DNA of 64,000 bases from Paguma larvata. Its lineage: Eukaryota; Chordata; Mammalia; Carnivora; Viverridae. Position numbers and translations under genes: made by a program. The notes below the pieces were generated by a model that did no database searches, was not told where the DNA came from, and worked only from the letters and a program-made list of their open reading frames with translations. The stretch is taken from the NCBI GenBank assembly GCA_030068075.1, contig CM057829.1, positions 84,001,132 to 84,065,131 on the forward strand, written 5' to 3'. Within the stretch, counting starts at the first letter, position 1; each line of letters starts with the position of its first letter. Positions 46,220-57,096 of this stretch are shown piece by piece.

Positions 46220-46437
46220 GGGGGCCCTGGGTGGCTCAGTCAGTTAAACTTCAGACTCTTGATTTCAGCTCAGGTCATGATCTCATGACTTGTGAGTTCA
46301 AGCCCCACATTGGGCTCCATGCTAACAGTATAGAGCCTGCTAGGGATTCTCTCTCTCTCCTTCTCTCCCTGCCCCTCCCCTGCTTGAATGCTCCATCTTT
46401 CTCTCTCTCAAAATAAATATAAACTTAAAAAAAACCC
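46220..46437 (+). mobile_element. CAN-SINE, plus, with 9-bp target-site duplication
   Basis: 'gggggccctgggtggctcag', 'caggtcatgatctcatgact', a CT part and the tail 'caaaataaatataaactt'. cttatttgt is present at 46211-46219 and 46438-46446. Confidence 0.95.
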
Positions 46438-46682
46438 CTTATTTGTCTAGCACCTATTAAGTTAATCTAATATTTAACTTATGACAGGCAATGGGAAAAA
46501 AGTACACATTGTCAGGTTAAAAGTACACATTTTTCTTCTGTTTGGTATGAATTTGACACGAAATTGTACTTGTAATAATTTTATCTTCTTTTAATTTTTA
46601 TATTATTGCATCTGCTTTCATGCAGTTATGACTTATGTGTGAATCTCAACTAAGAACATGTAAGTTCCTTAAATATATTTTT

Positions 46683-46746
46683 TCAAGTTTATGTATTTTC
46701 TTTGAGAGAAAGAGAAAGCACAAGCAGTGGAAGTGCAGAGAGAGAG

Positions 46747-46779
<33 letters not shown>

Positions 46780-46910
46780 GAATCCCAAGCAGGTTCCATG
46801 CTGTCAGCACAGAGCTGGACATGGGGCTTGATCCCACAAACTGTGAGATCATGACCTGAGCCAAAATCAAGAGTGGGATTCTTAACCAACTAAGCCACCC
46901 AGGTGCCTCC
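46683..46910 (-). mobile_element. CAN-SINE, minus, with long GA tract
   Basis: 'caagtttatgtattttcttt' tail, an expanded (GA)n at about 46739-46779, 'gtgagatcatgacctgagcc' and 'taagccacccaggtgcctcc'. AT-rich flanks (taaatatatttttt / ataaatatttttaa) are a likely duplication. It forms an inverted pair with the plus SINE at 46220. Confidence 0.94.
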
Positions 46911-46919
46911 ATAAATATT

Positions 46920-47870
46920 TTTAATTTAATAAGTACATTGTTTCTCTAAGACAATCTTTATGTTTCTGTTATTATTATTGGAGCAGGGAGTCTTATGTGA
47001 CCTTGAGATGGTAGAATCCACAAATATCTTGTGGGTTTTTTTCAGTAGGGTATTCTTTTGACTTTCCATGATAAATTTGGTGGTGGGTTTAGCCCTTGAT
47101 ATGGTTTTGTTGTGTTCTTTCTTGTTCGTTTGTTTTGGCTTGACCATGCCAGTGTTTACTAGCTGATCATACCTCTAGTACCTTCCCATTTTTTCTGTTT
47201 TTCCATTTTTTTTATGTGGTTCTCCTCAATTTCTCTTAGAGATAGCTTCTCTTCTTCCACAATGGATCCCAAGGTAGATCTGCCAGCCTTACCTGACACT
47301 AAGAGGATGCAAAAAGGAAGGGAAACATAAGGTCCTCTCGGGATAATTAGAAATTTTCTTTGCTTTTGTCTTGCAAAAAAGGCCAAGTAACCAACCTCTC
47401 CTGTCTTACATATTTCTGACTTTAGAAGTGGAGTTGCAAGGCAATAGTGACAGAGTGAAAATTCATATGCAACAGTTTATGGTTGTTAGAAGGTTTTCCC
47501 ATTTCATTCAGGACAAGATAAAGTTTACACCTTGATAAATATGTTCAGTGTTATGGAGAGAGTGTCTTTATACATTCCCAAGGGATTCTATACTTTGTAG
47601 GGTAAAATACAATCCTTTGATCTGCTCCGAGGAAAGCCTACAAACACTTGCTTTATATGATGTCTGTTTACTTTAATAAATATATAGAAAATGGAGAATA
47701 ATATAATCTTTGATAATAATTTTAATGTCAAGTTTTAAGAAAAAACTGCAGTCATAGTTCACATACATCAGCTGAGTTGGATTTCTTGAAAATCACGAGT
47801 AACATAAACGAATTGTCTACATAGCTGGAGCCAATTAGTTAACATAAATTCAGTTTACATCCCAAACAAA
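46920..47870. other. Unique sequence, no gene recognised
   Basis: Minus frames of 73-75 codons at 46926-47386 are Lys/Asn-rich and unsupported. No repeat family is recognised. Confidence 0.45.
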
Positions 47871-47886
47871 TTAATTTTTTTTAACA

Positions 47887-48444
47887 ATGAACTTTTATAC
47901 AAAACCATTTTATTTAGTTCAAGCGTCTGGTGTTACCATACATGAACCAAGCAGTTTGACTATAATCATTTAGGGAATTATAGACAATTCTCTCTGACAA
48001 TGGAATTCTTTATGTGGATATTTTGTACAACATTTCATCTATCAACTAATAAAACCGTCTAAGAAGCCTCATGGTACAAGCTACACATAAGCAAGAAAGA
48101 TAAAAGGAAAGGTTAACACTTTTTCAGCATCTGTCAACACTGTCTCCTGTTACATTTGATCAACTTTAAAGTAAATGCAAACACATGATATCATTTACAG
48201 TAATAAAAGTGAATGCCACAGCAGCTATTCTGCTTTTATCTATTCTGCAGATCACTCATCACAGACCGTCATAGGGTAAGGGCGACACTGCTTTATGGTG
48301 CATCGTTGGCCTCGAAGCCCATTGCCACAGCTCTTCAAGGCTGATCATTCACCCTGTAACTAATGAAAGGACCCACCAGTGTGCATTTCCTGTTTGAAAC
48401 TTTGAGTAGGAAGCAGAGTAGAGAAACCATGCTGTTCTTCTTCC
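47887..48444 (-). other. Candidate 3'-terminal exon with poly(A) signal
   Basis: Read on the minus strand, a long pyrimidine tract ('ctttttctttgtttgttttc', then 'acctttttaag') ends in AG at 48446-48445. About 560 nt of non-repeat sequence follow, and then AATAAA at 47914-47909, so cleavage would fall near 47887. One frame is open from the acceptor for 27 codons to TAG at 48362-48360 (it starts EEEQHGF after one leading base). A second frame further on gives a short Cys-rich tail ending CRPYPMTVCDE before TGA at 48254-48252. Only one of these could be the real C-terminus. I recognise neither. No upstream coding exon is proved, so this may equally be a lncRNA exon or chance. Confidence 0.33.
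47909..47914 (-). terminator. AATAAA polyadenylation signal
   Basis: TTTATT on the plus strand is AATAAA on the minus strand, in 'gaactaaataaaatgg'. It lies 20-25 bp before a GT/T-rich then A-rich stretch, at the end of the candidate terminal exon and outside any SINE or LINE. Confidence 0.35.
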
Positions 48445-48589
48445 CTTAAAAAGGTGAAAACAAACAAAGAAAAAGGTTAAAAACAAAAATAAAAAACATA
48501 AGAGTAGCACATGATAGGAGCAATTGAACGTGCCATTACTTTCTCAAGGATTTAAATGGATTTTCAAAGTGAGTCAGAGATACCTCTTC

Positions 48590-48790
48590 TGAGAGCAATG
48601 GTCCCCAAAATGTCATCCTAGACTAGCAGAATTAGCATCACCTGGAAAGGATTTAAATGCAAAATCTCTGGCTCTACACAAAACTACTGAATCTGGAGCT
48701 CTGTGACTGGCACCTAGCAATCTGTTTTAATATACTCTCCAGATAATTCTGATACATTCATATGCAACAGGTTAGGGAACCCTAACCGCC
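48590..48790. mobile_element. MER5-type (hAT-Charlie) fragment
   Basis: 'gcaatggtccccaaaatgtc', 'agaattagcatcacctggaa', 'actgaatctggagctctgtg' and 'gataattctgatacattcat' match MER5A-like elements in order. Confidence 0.68.
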
Positions 48791-48794
48791 AGGT

Positions 48795-51140
48795 TAGGGA
48801 AATTCAGTATGCTGTATATTGCTTATAAGTTTTCCCTAGTTTATTATTACAGTTGATTATAAATGGCACAGTGTATATATATGTGAAGGTTTTACTTTTT
48901 CAGATAAGAAAACAAAATTTAGTCACTTGAATATATGCATCTTATAAAATCGATCTTGTAATCTCAAAAGATATAATTTATTTTTCATATATTTTATAGG
49001 TGAACATTGTAATTTGATTCATATAAAGCAACATTTGGGATAAAAAAACTATACTTCCTTCTTACACAATGTGATCATACAGCATAAAGTATATTTGGCC
49101 TGGTAGCCAATAGTCTGAATGATATCCAATGCAATTCTGATCTTAAAGTTTGAATTTAAATCATAGTCCATGTTTTTAAGAATTTTTATTCTGTTTTCAC
49201 TTATCCTTCCCAGTAATGAAACAAATTACATATGATTTCTGTAAACATGACATTTGAATGTCCTTTAAAAATGAGCTTTAGAAGAAAGAACATTAAACTG
49301 GGATTCTGGGAAATTTTCTAACTCCATCTTCCTACAAACACCTTCTTGAATGCCTGTTTGGAATGAAAGGGAATGTATCCTGGAAAGTGCATTTTAAGTC
49401 TTGTTTTCTTGGGGTTTGATAAAGCAGAAAGCAAATGTTTCTTTGGCATGGATGGAGGAGACTAAATACCATAAACAAGGCATGGATGGGCTAAGTCATT
49501 ACTTAAAAGCTCTCTGCAGCTTATCCAGCCTCTGGAGATCTACTAACTTTCTTTAGTAGAAGCTGACCTCTACTGTGCCCATGAGCTCTTTGTTGGCTGG
49601 AACCATCCTCTCTTGGCCCTAGGCTTGACAGAGTGATGGTGTTTGCCCTTGCTGAAATTTTGGGGGAAGAGACACCCCCCCACTATGGGTCAGCAGAGAA
49701 TGAATGATGTGTGAAATTACTGATCATTGGCTCGCAAGATGTTAAACACTCTTATTGCCATCACTGGATACTCAATGATACCGTAGCCTGGCCAGGTCAA
49801 ACCAGGCAGTTAGAGAAAAATAAATAACCAGAAGAAACTCAGAAAAATGAAAAACGAGCTTGGACCCAGAATTTGTGACCTTATTGAAATATGTGTTTTA
49901 GGAAGAAGGTAAAACTTTACAAAGAACTATAGTAATTAAAAGTTTTCAAATAGATCACTAAAATATTAACTTAGAAAAATGACTTCCAGGACATTTTTAT
50001 CAAATAACTTAATAAGAAAATTGATGCTGTCGAGAACTGAAATAGTGGCCTAAAAGATCAAAACTGCATCTTGTGACACTGAGCAAAATCCAATGATAAG
50101 AGAGAAATTGAAAGTATTGGAGGATAGACCAAGGACTTTGCTCATAAAAATATTTAAAAATTTAAAAATTTAAATTTTATTTTTTTCTAGAGAAAAATAA
50201 ATGCTGATCTGATGATAGACCTAGATCTATGGGCCGAAAGTGTTCACCGAGGATCCAAAGGTCTCTGAATGTGCTTTAAAATTCCTGAAAGATAAAGGAA
50301 CTTTTATGCACATCCTGCCATAAAGGCAGGGCCAGGAAAGGAGATTTAAACTAACATGGAACTTTAAATCTGCAACACCGAGAATCATAAAGTGGTGTAA
50401 TTAACTTATAAATTGCTGAGCAATAAGACTGGGCCCAAGAATGTCGTGTGAAGTGAAGGGAAGTTGTTTGCACGTATATCCAAAGATTCAAAGGGCATTT
50501 CAATATTGTGCCTGGAAAAGAATGCTCTAATCTCAATAGGAAGAAAGAGAAAAAGGGATATTATTGGTGATGAGTGATGCATCTTGCAATATACACTGAA
50601 GTCTGAATTGATTGTAAATGTGATTGGTAGTTTGAAAAAAGATGTGAAACTGAAACTGAAACTTGTGTCCAGTTTGATTGTATCGAAGTGCAAATGACAG
50701 AAATTTTAAATCACGGGAATCAACATGGGCATTGGTGTTTACTTTACAGGAAGAAGCCCAGGTCCCATGATTCTTTCACTGTGGTTATTATTGCTCTTGC
50801 TGTTGTTTGTTTTTGCTGGTGCTGTCTATCATACTATTTTGTCATTTTTAGCATATTATTATCTCATGGCCATAGAATGGCTACTGTAGAACCAGGTATC
50901 ATATTATTATTACAGAAAAAAGAAGAAGCAGAAAAAAAGGGTTTAAATGGTCATCTCTTGATGTATCTTTATCTTTTCTTCAGGAAGAAATATTTCTTAT
51001 AAGCACAGTGACAGCCTTCCCCTAGTTACTCATTGGCCAAAACTGCATGCCATGGCCATTCACACAACAATTCATGTCAAGAGGACTACGATTATATAAT
51101 CATATTACAGTACGATATGATTGTCTTAGACTAACAGGGA
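48795..51140. other. Unique sequence, no gene recognised
   Basis: A short AT-rich repetitive patch (atttaaaa units) lies at about 50150-50185. Frames of 60-104 codons at 50351-51002 lack start context and homologues. No repeat family is recognised. Confidence 0.45.
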
Positions 51141-51145
51141 CTTAC

Positions 51146-51182
51146 CCACTGCACGCTTCACTCCTCAAAGAATCATGGAGTT
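51146..51182 (-). other. Candidate 37-nt minus-strand exon
   Basis: On the minus strand a pyrimidine tract ('gagcttctccttgctcatag') precedes the segment, and the donor 'gtaagt' follows 'cagtgg'. One of three frames is open, and its end phase fits the 27-codon frame of the candidate terminal exon at 48444. With so short a segment this agreement is weak evidence. Confidence 0.18.
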
Positions 51183-51189
51183 CTATGAG

Positions 51190-51735
51190 CAAGGAGAAGC
51201 TCACAAATGGCTAACTAAATTAACCCCCCAGAACTGTTTGTCATATACACCATTATATATAATATAGAATTAAAAGATCTTAAATAGCACCAGAATAAAC
51301 AAAGCATTTGAAAGGATGTGAAGAGCGAAAAGTGACTGCACTGTGAAAATCTTCCATGTGTCTATTTGTGTGTGGGAGAGGAAAGTAAGAGTTCTAAAGA
51401 TTTTTGTGTATTAGCGTGAGGGAAAGGAAAGGGCAAATACACAGTGTTCTGATGTTGGGAATAATTATTATTTTATTCTGAAGCTGTGGTCAGTATGACC
51501 CGATGCAAACTGGAAAAGTAGTAATGAAATGTGTCTTAAATTTGATAACTTGGAATCTAGTTAATTGTGTTGTACTCTGTTGAGAGAAGCGAACTGAAAG
51601 AGAAATGAAGAGGAGACCTCAGAGGTCCTTTGCTCTAACTTTATATTCGAAGTTACTGGGTAGCTTCTTATAAACCCTGATGCTTTGCCATAATACCAAA
51701 CCAAATGAACCTGAATCTTAAGGGTGAGTGGGATT
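51190..51735. other. Unique sequence, nothing recognised
   Basis: No repeat family and no gene-like frame. Confidence 0.45.
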
Positions 51736-51754
51736 TGGGCATAAATATGTTTTT

Positions 51755-51972
51755 TTTTAACTTTTTTTTATTATTTTTTTATTTTTGAAAGACATAGAGA
51801 CAGAGTGTGAGCAAGGGAAGGGCAGAGAGAGAGGGAGACACAGAATCCGAAGCAGGCTTCAGGCTCTGAGCCATCAGCACAGAGCCCAATGCGGGGCTGG
51901 AACTCACAGACCGTGAGATCTTGACCTGAGCTGAAGTCGGCCACTTAACCGACTGAGCCACCCAGGCGCCCC
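51755..51972 (-). mobile_element. CAN-SINE, minus, with 15-bp target-site duplication
   Basis: 'ttatttttgaaagacataga', GA segment, 'gtgagatcttgacctgagct' and 'gagccacccaggcgcccc'. The perfect duplication cataaatatgttttt lies at 51740-51754 and 51973-51987. Confidence 0.96.
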
Positions 51973-52084
51973 CATAAATATGTTTTTAAAGATCCCCTGA
52001 TGATCTAAATGAGCAACTAGAATTGGTAACTACTCGTTCAGAAGAAATTAAAGGTATAGTACAAAATCCACTGTTAAATTTTAT

Positions 52085-52480
52085 AAATTCTTTGAGCAGT
52101 CATACTTGGAGCACCTTCCATATGCCAGGCACTGTACTATCATGGGTGATACAGCACTGAATGAAGTAAAGCGCTTGTTCTTAGGACTTGGACCTTCACA
52201 TGGGAGAGATAGACACTATTCGTGTAATATTAAATAATGATAAATAATAATACATTATGTAAAATGAGGGAAGGGGAAGGCAAGTGGGCCCAAGGGAATC
52301 CTCTCTGAAAAGGATCGAGATCTGATCAAGACAGGAATGACTGAGGGAACACGCAGAGGCAACCACCAGGAAGGGGACGAAGGCAGCAAGGAGGAGAAAG
52401 TAGAATGCCTTGCATCCAGAGCGTGTCTGACTGAAGGCAAATAATGGTGCATAGGAAACGCTATACTTCCGCAGGCTAGC
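52085..52480 (-). mobile_element. Ancient L2-like repeat, minus
   Basis: 'catatgccaggcactgtact' and 'gggtgatacagcactgaatg' are the reverse L2 terminus. 52290-52480 continues with phrases that usually follow it ('ctctctgaaaaggatcgaga', 'gactgagggaac', 'gcagcaaggaggagaa'). Frames of 75-100 codons (minus, 52196-52498) are repeat-derived. Confidence 0.6.
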
Positions 52481-52971
52481 ATTCAAGAGTAATGGCAAAG
52501 CATAGCTGCTTTCAGACCAAGGTTAGAGATTTTACCATTGGGGGGGCATCACTCTCAGAACTAAAGTATATTTCAACCAAAAGGAAATGCAGCCCAGAAG
52601 GGAGGAAGACATTTTAATAAATTGGAAAACATATGGATAACTCTAAGTGAGCTCTTTAGTTTTTATCAATATTAATTAAAGACTAATTTAGGATACAGAA
52701 TTAAAAACTAGATATGACAAAAATACTATATAATAAAATCCCATGAAATACAGAAGACTAAGATCAGAGTTGAAGTTTTCTAATGTCCTTAACTGTTCAG
52801 AAGGGGATGGTGATTTTGATGAACTTCAGATTTCAAGTCAATTGTATAATCTCTTAAAATAATGTAAATATAATTAATAACTTGGAAATGAATTGGAAAA
52901 TGCAATAGAGAAGATATGATTGATCTATTAGACAGTAGGATGGGAGAAAAATCTGCAAAGAAGAGGCAAGG

Positions 52972-53038
52972 AAGCTATAACACAAAGATGTTATTATTAA
53001 CATATAAAAGATGTTAAGCTATAACACAAAGATGTTAT
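52972..53038. repeat. Short direct duplication, 44-bp period
   Basis: A 23-bp sequence starting 'aagctataacacaaagatg' occurs at 52972-52994 and again, identical, at 53016-53038. 'aagatgtta' also recurs in the spacer. Confidence 0.9.
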
Positions 53039-53191
53039 ATTTAAGATGGCAAAATATATTTGGGTCGTGGATGTATGTGTGTTTTGTGTCTTATTAATAA
53101 AAAAAAGAACACAAAGAAGTTATTAAGAGTTACTATGGGTTGTCACCAGCCTTAAAGACCTATGTTTTTATATTTTAAAAGAAATTAAATA

Positions 53192-53401
53192 AGGGTGCCT
53201 GGGCGGCTCAGTAGGTTGAGTGTCCAACTTTGGGGAAGGTCATGATCTCACAGTTAGTGAGTTTGAGCCCCACATCGGGCGGGCTCTCTACTGAGCATGA
53301 AGCCTGCTTGGGATCCTGTGTTCCTCCCTCCCTCTGCATCCGCCTTGTTCACAGTCTCTCTCTCTCTCTCTCAAAGAAATAAATATTTAAAAAAAGAAAA
53401 G
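53192..53401 (+). mobile_element. CAN-SINE, plus, with 13-bp target-site duplication
   Basis: 'gggtgcctgggcggctcagt', 'aaggtcatgatctcacagtt', CT segment and the tail 'caaagaaataaatattt'. aaaagaaattaaa occurs at 53177-53189 and 53402-53414. Confidence 0.94.
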
Positions 53402-53508
53402 AAAAGAAATTAAAAAGATAAACCAGTATATTGAACAGAATTGAAAGTCCATGAATAAACCCAGATATTTATAGAAATGTAATGTACAACCAGGTGATAC
53501 TTAAAAAT

Positions 53509-53716
53509 CTTTTTTTTGATGTTTATTTTTGAGAGAGAGAGAGAGAGAGAGACAAAGTGTGAGGGGGGAAGGGGTAGAGAGAGAGAGACACAGAATCTGA
53601 AGCAGGCTCCAGGCTGTCTGCACAGAGCCCGATGCAGGGCTCAAGCTCATAAACCATGAGATCATGACCTGAACTGAAGTCAGATGCTTAACCAACTGAG
53701 CCACCCAGGTGCCCCA
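53509..53716 (-). mobile_element. CAN-SINE, minus
   Basis: 'tttgatgtttatttttgaga', (GA)n, 'atgagatcatgacctgaact' and 'gagccacccaggtgcccc'. Possible degenerate duplication (aaccaggtgatacttaaa / aacaaagtgatgttttaaa). It faces the plus SINE at 53192 across about 107 bp. Confidence 0.94.
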
Positions 53717-53719
53717 TAA

Positions 53720-54770
53720 CAAAGTGATGTTTTAAAGTAATGGCTTACTTAATCAATGATATTGGCATTAAGTGGATATCTGTAATGTGGGGTGATAGGT
53801 CAGAGGGAAAAAATCCTGATAAAATCCAAAAACTTATCTACAATACTACCACACTTATGTAAAACCATGATCACAGCCATAGTCTTCAAGAAGAAGAACA
53901 TATTGCGGAGAATTATAGTGAAAATATGGGAAAATTTTCCTTGAGTCTCTTTAATTGCTTTAATATAATTTCCCCAATAAAATTATATTATGAAGTAAAA
54001 CTAAAAAAAAATGGCTAAAGGCAAGTACATTCTTCTAAAGAAGTAAATGTTAAATTAGATGCAAGCTAAAGTATGAACAAAGCTGACATCACCTCCACAG
54101 AGCTAAGCACGTCCATCTAGGAACACGAGCACATAGACATTCATTTATCACGGACCACATATAAATTACAACTCATCTCCTAGAGATGAGAACATGAGGT
54201 TGTTTTTTTTTTTTTTTTTTACAGTGTAGTATGGTTTCTTACCCTTGGAGAATGTTTCTCAAGAAAGTAATAAAATCACCTATCATTTTTGTAATTGGCC
54301 TCTTGGCCGAATACTGTGGCTTTTTACCCACTTTGTAGAGACTGGGTACCTAACAATAAAGAACAGAAGAATGAAAAACCTTCAGTAAGTATACTTCAAA
54401 GCAAATAAAAGTGATTCTGTGGGCTACACATTTGCAATTGCCTTTCTTTACAACCTCTGGAGAGCTCTTTAGCGTCACTTGAATTAGGACTTTGGGCAAA
54501 GAGCCTGCTCACAGTGAGACTGCAATGATACTTCCTCTTGACCACGGTACATTGCTTCTCCGTCCCCAATGCCAGGCTCTCCAGCAGTGTGAGCAGTCAG
54601 GAAGCACCACTAAAATATAGACAATAAAAACTATGAGAGTTCCCTGAAGCAGATTAAAAAAAATACATGTGCATTTTCTCCTTTTTTAAAAATATAATAT
54701 TGAAAAGAAGATAAGCTTATCGGAACTCAGGGTATCTTTTGCATTTCAGAGATTTATCTGTAAACACCAT
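53720..54770. other. Unique sequence with T18 run
   Basis: A T run lies at about 54203-54220. No repeat family or gene is recognised. Confidence 0.45.
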
Positions 54771-54771
54771 A

Positions 54772-54789
54772 CGGTTCGCGAACGAGGCG
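54772..54789. promoter_or_regulatory. CpG cluster with palindrome gttcgcgaac
   Basis: Five CpGs occur in 18 bp (at 54772, 54777, 54779, 54783 and 54788) around the perfect 10-bp palindrome gttcgcgaac (54774-54783). The surrounding kilobases are strongly CpG-depleted. There is no repeat body here. A binding site or constrained element is possible but unproved. Confidence 0.25.
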
Positions 54790-54794
54790 ATTTC

Positions 54795-55690
54795 CTTGCT
54801 ACTTTGTGGTTGCATTTACTATTTACGATAATTTGGGGACACATTTCAGAGCGTGACTGTTTATTTCAATCAATTCCATAAGTGTATCTTGATTACGGAG
54901 GTGGAGAGCTGTGGAGAATAGCATTGATTTAAGGACAGGCCTGTGCACTTGCAGTGAGCATAGTCAGCGTAATTCTATCATCTCTGCCTGGCTATGCCAC
55001 TGAGAACATATGTTAGGGGGTGAGGTTAAAAGGAGAGGAAGTTTTGTTTTTATATTTGTTGTTGCTGTTGTCGTTTACTTTATATATCAATTTGCATGCA
55101 TTTTCTCCCCAAAGAGAGATCTGTTCAGGTTCATGTCAGAGGCCTGGGCCATTTACAGATTAATGGCATTTGTATCTTCATATGCATGTCCTGTCTTTCC
55201 ATGTAAATTAGAGGCTACTTCTGATGGCTGCAATCCACTTGCCATAAAATAAAATAAATCTTCGTTAGTCACTTCTGAATTATTATGAGTTCACTTTCCT
55301 AGAATAACACCTCTGTTTTGGGGCCATACCATATGGCTTATCCTGTCCTACTCTCCTCGTTTTTTGGGCACATTCTTATCCAGTTTTCATTTCACTGTGA
55401 ATTCAAAATCCATGTGCAAGATTCATCAAACACCCCCAGTCAATGCCCGGCACCTCTTCTGCTTATGGCAACCCTGTCCGTGGGCACGGCCTGGACTAGG
55501 CCATAAACTGAGACTTCCTGGGATTGAAAACTGTAAACTGTAACAAATGCCCCTCTTTTGCCATAACTTCCCAAGGTGACCCTTTCCTTCCCAAACTCAT
55601 AATCTTTAATCACATAAAGACCTTTATTTGTCTGTGTATCAGTTTCCTTTTGGCTTCACGTCACTCCCAGAATTCTTAATTATTTAACCT
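54795..55690. other. Unique sequence, possible conserved non-coding element
   Basis: ATTTGCAT octamer at 55090-55097 and atatgcat at 55180-55187, in a stretch without repeats. Frames of 62-80 codons at 55010-55506 are unsupported. Confidence 0.3.
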
Positions 55691-55694
55691 GAAC

Positions 55695-55850
55695 AGTGAA
55701 GTGGTTAATTGTGTAGACATTGGAGACAGACTGCTTGGGTTCGAAACCTGACTCCAACATTTATTATCTGTGTGACCCTGTGAAGACACTTCACCCGTCT
55801 GACCCTTGATTTCCTCATCTGTAAAACAGGGATTGTAAGAGCATGCATTT
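55695..55850 (+). mobile_element. MIR, plus, near-complete core
   Basis: 'gaagtggttaattgtgtaga', 'cattggagacagactgcttg', 'ggttcgaaacctgactcc', 'tctgtgtgaccctgtgaag' and 'gatttcctcatctgtaaaac' reproduce MIR from its 5' part to the core. Confidence 0.88.
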
Positions 55851-55859
55851 TTTTTTTAA

Positions 55860-56590
55860 GAAAATAAATGTTTTAGATTCGTTTGATCTTTTACAAAGGA
55901 AAAGGTGGCTGATCCTTTATGAGTCTTTCAGTGGAGCAGGAAAATAAATGATTATGGTTGTGTTAGGAGTATAATTATGAAAATACCACTTTTTCATAAC
56001 GATAAAAATTCACCCTATAAATGCAAATTGTATCCCTCTTAATCCTTTCTCCCATGTATTGGCACAACATTCCAAGGGCCTCAAAACGGTTTTATGTAAG
56101 AGTTAGTCCAGACTATTGTTCTTAAAGGAATTAAACTAGTCATAACATTTTTTAAAAAGCTAGGCATATGCGTTTAAAGGTTTATCCCCACCCTTGCCTT
56201 TCATGTCATTTTCAGTTACTCTAACCCACACCAAAGGACAAAGAATGTGACCAGGCTGAGATCATGACACGGAACATGCCTCTTCTGACAGTGGCACTGC
56301 CATCTCTCATGTATAGACATGCAGGCAAAAGTGGCCCAAGTTCAAGAAGCTGAGGTTTGTTTCCATTTTCTAGCACTCCAATTTAGCCTTTGGCAAAGGA
56401 AAGCTCACACGTTGCTTCAGGAAAGGAAGGGAGGGAAAAAAACAAAGGTGATTTGATAAATAGGACATCTGAAACCTGGCAGTTCCTTTGGGTAGATTTG
56501 CTTTTCTCTTGAACATGATGTTTTCTGTAAGTCCTGTCTTTACCTGGAGTATTACATGGCTACATGAAACATTATTTTCTCACTCCACCC
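55860..56590. other. Unique sequence, no gene recognised
   Basis: No repeat family or supported frame. Confidence 0.45.
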
Positions 56591-56594
56591 ACAG

Positions 56595-56950
56595 AGGCTG
56601 TCAGGACAGCCTCATTTCAAGGAAGAGTAGGAGTGAGAATTATTGTTTTGAAAACACTATAGTCTTGAAGTCTTCCTGAAAGAAAGTTCCTCTGTAATTT
56701 TTGCACATCAAAGTGATAATGAAGTGAATTCAGATGTATATATTTTTTTTAAACTAAAAAGTTAGACTCATCTTAAGTTCTAAAACTGAACTACATTAAA
56801 GAGTTTGAAGATTTAATTATGCCTTACTGTAGGGCATTTTGTCTTTCAAATCACTAGTGTTAAACTGGAGTCTGTTGCTCCTGATTTATTCCATGTTGAG
56901 TTTGCCTTGTTTCCTCCCTTTATGAAATAAAGACTTGTTTTATTACCTTT
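56595..56950 (+). other. Candidate plus-strand terminal exon with AATAAA
   Basis: 'ttttctcactccacccacag' resembles a splice acceptor ending at 56594. aataaa at 56926-56931, in 'ttatgaaataaagacttg', is followed by T-rich sequence. No long frame is present, so if real it would be non-coding or 3'UTR. Confidence 0.15.
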
Positions 56951-57096
56951 CCATTTCACAAAGGAGTTATGTTGTTTAGAATGTTTGCTTACATAGGACT
57001 GTATATTGCTTTGCGGTTCTTGAAAAAAAAAATAACAGCAGTTGAAAGCATAAATTGTTCAGCTAAGAGGCTATATTAATTATTTAAAAATCTTAC

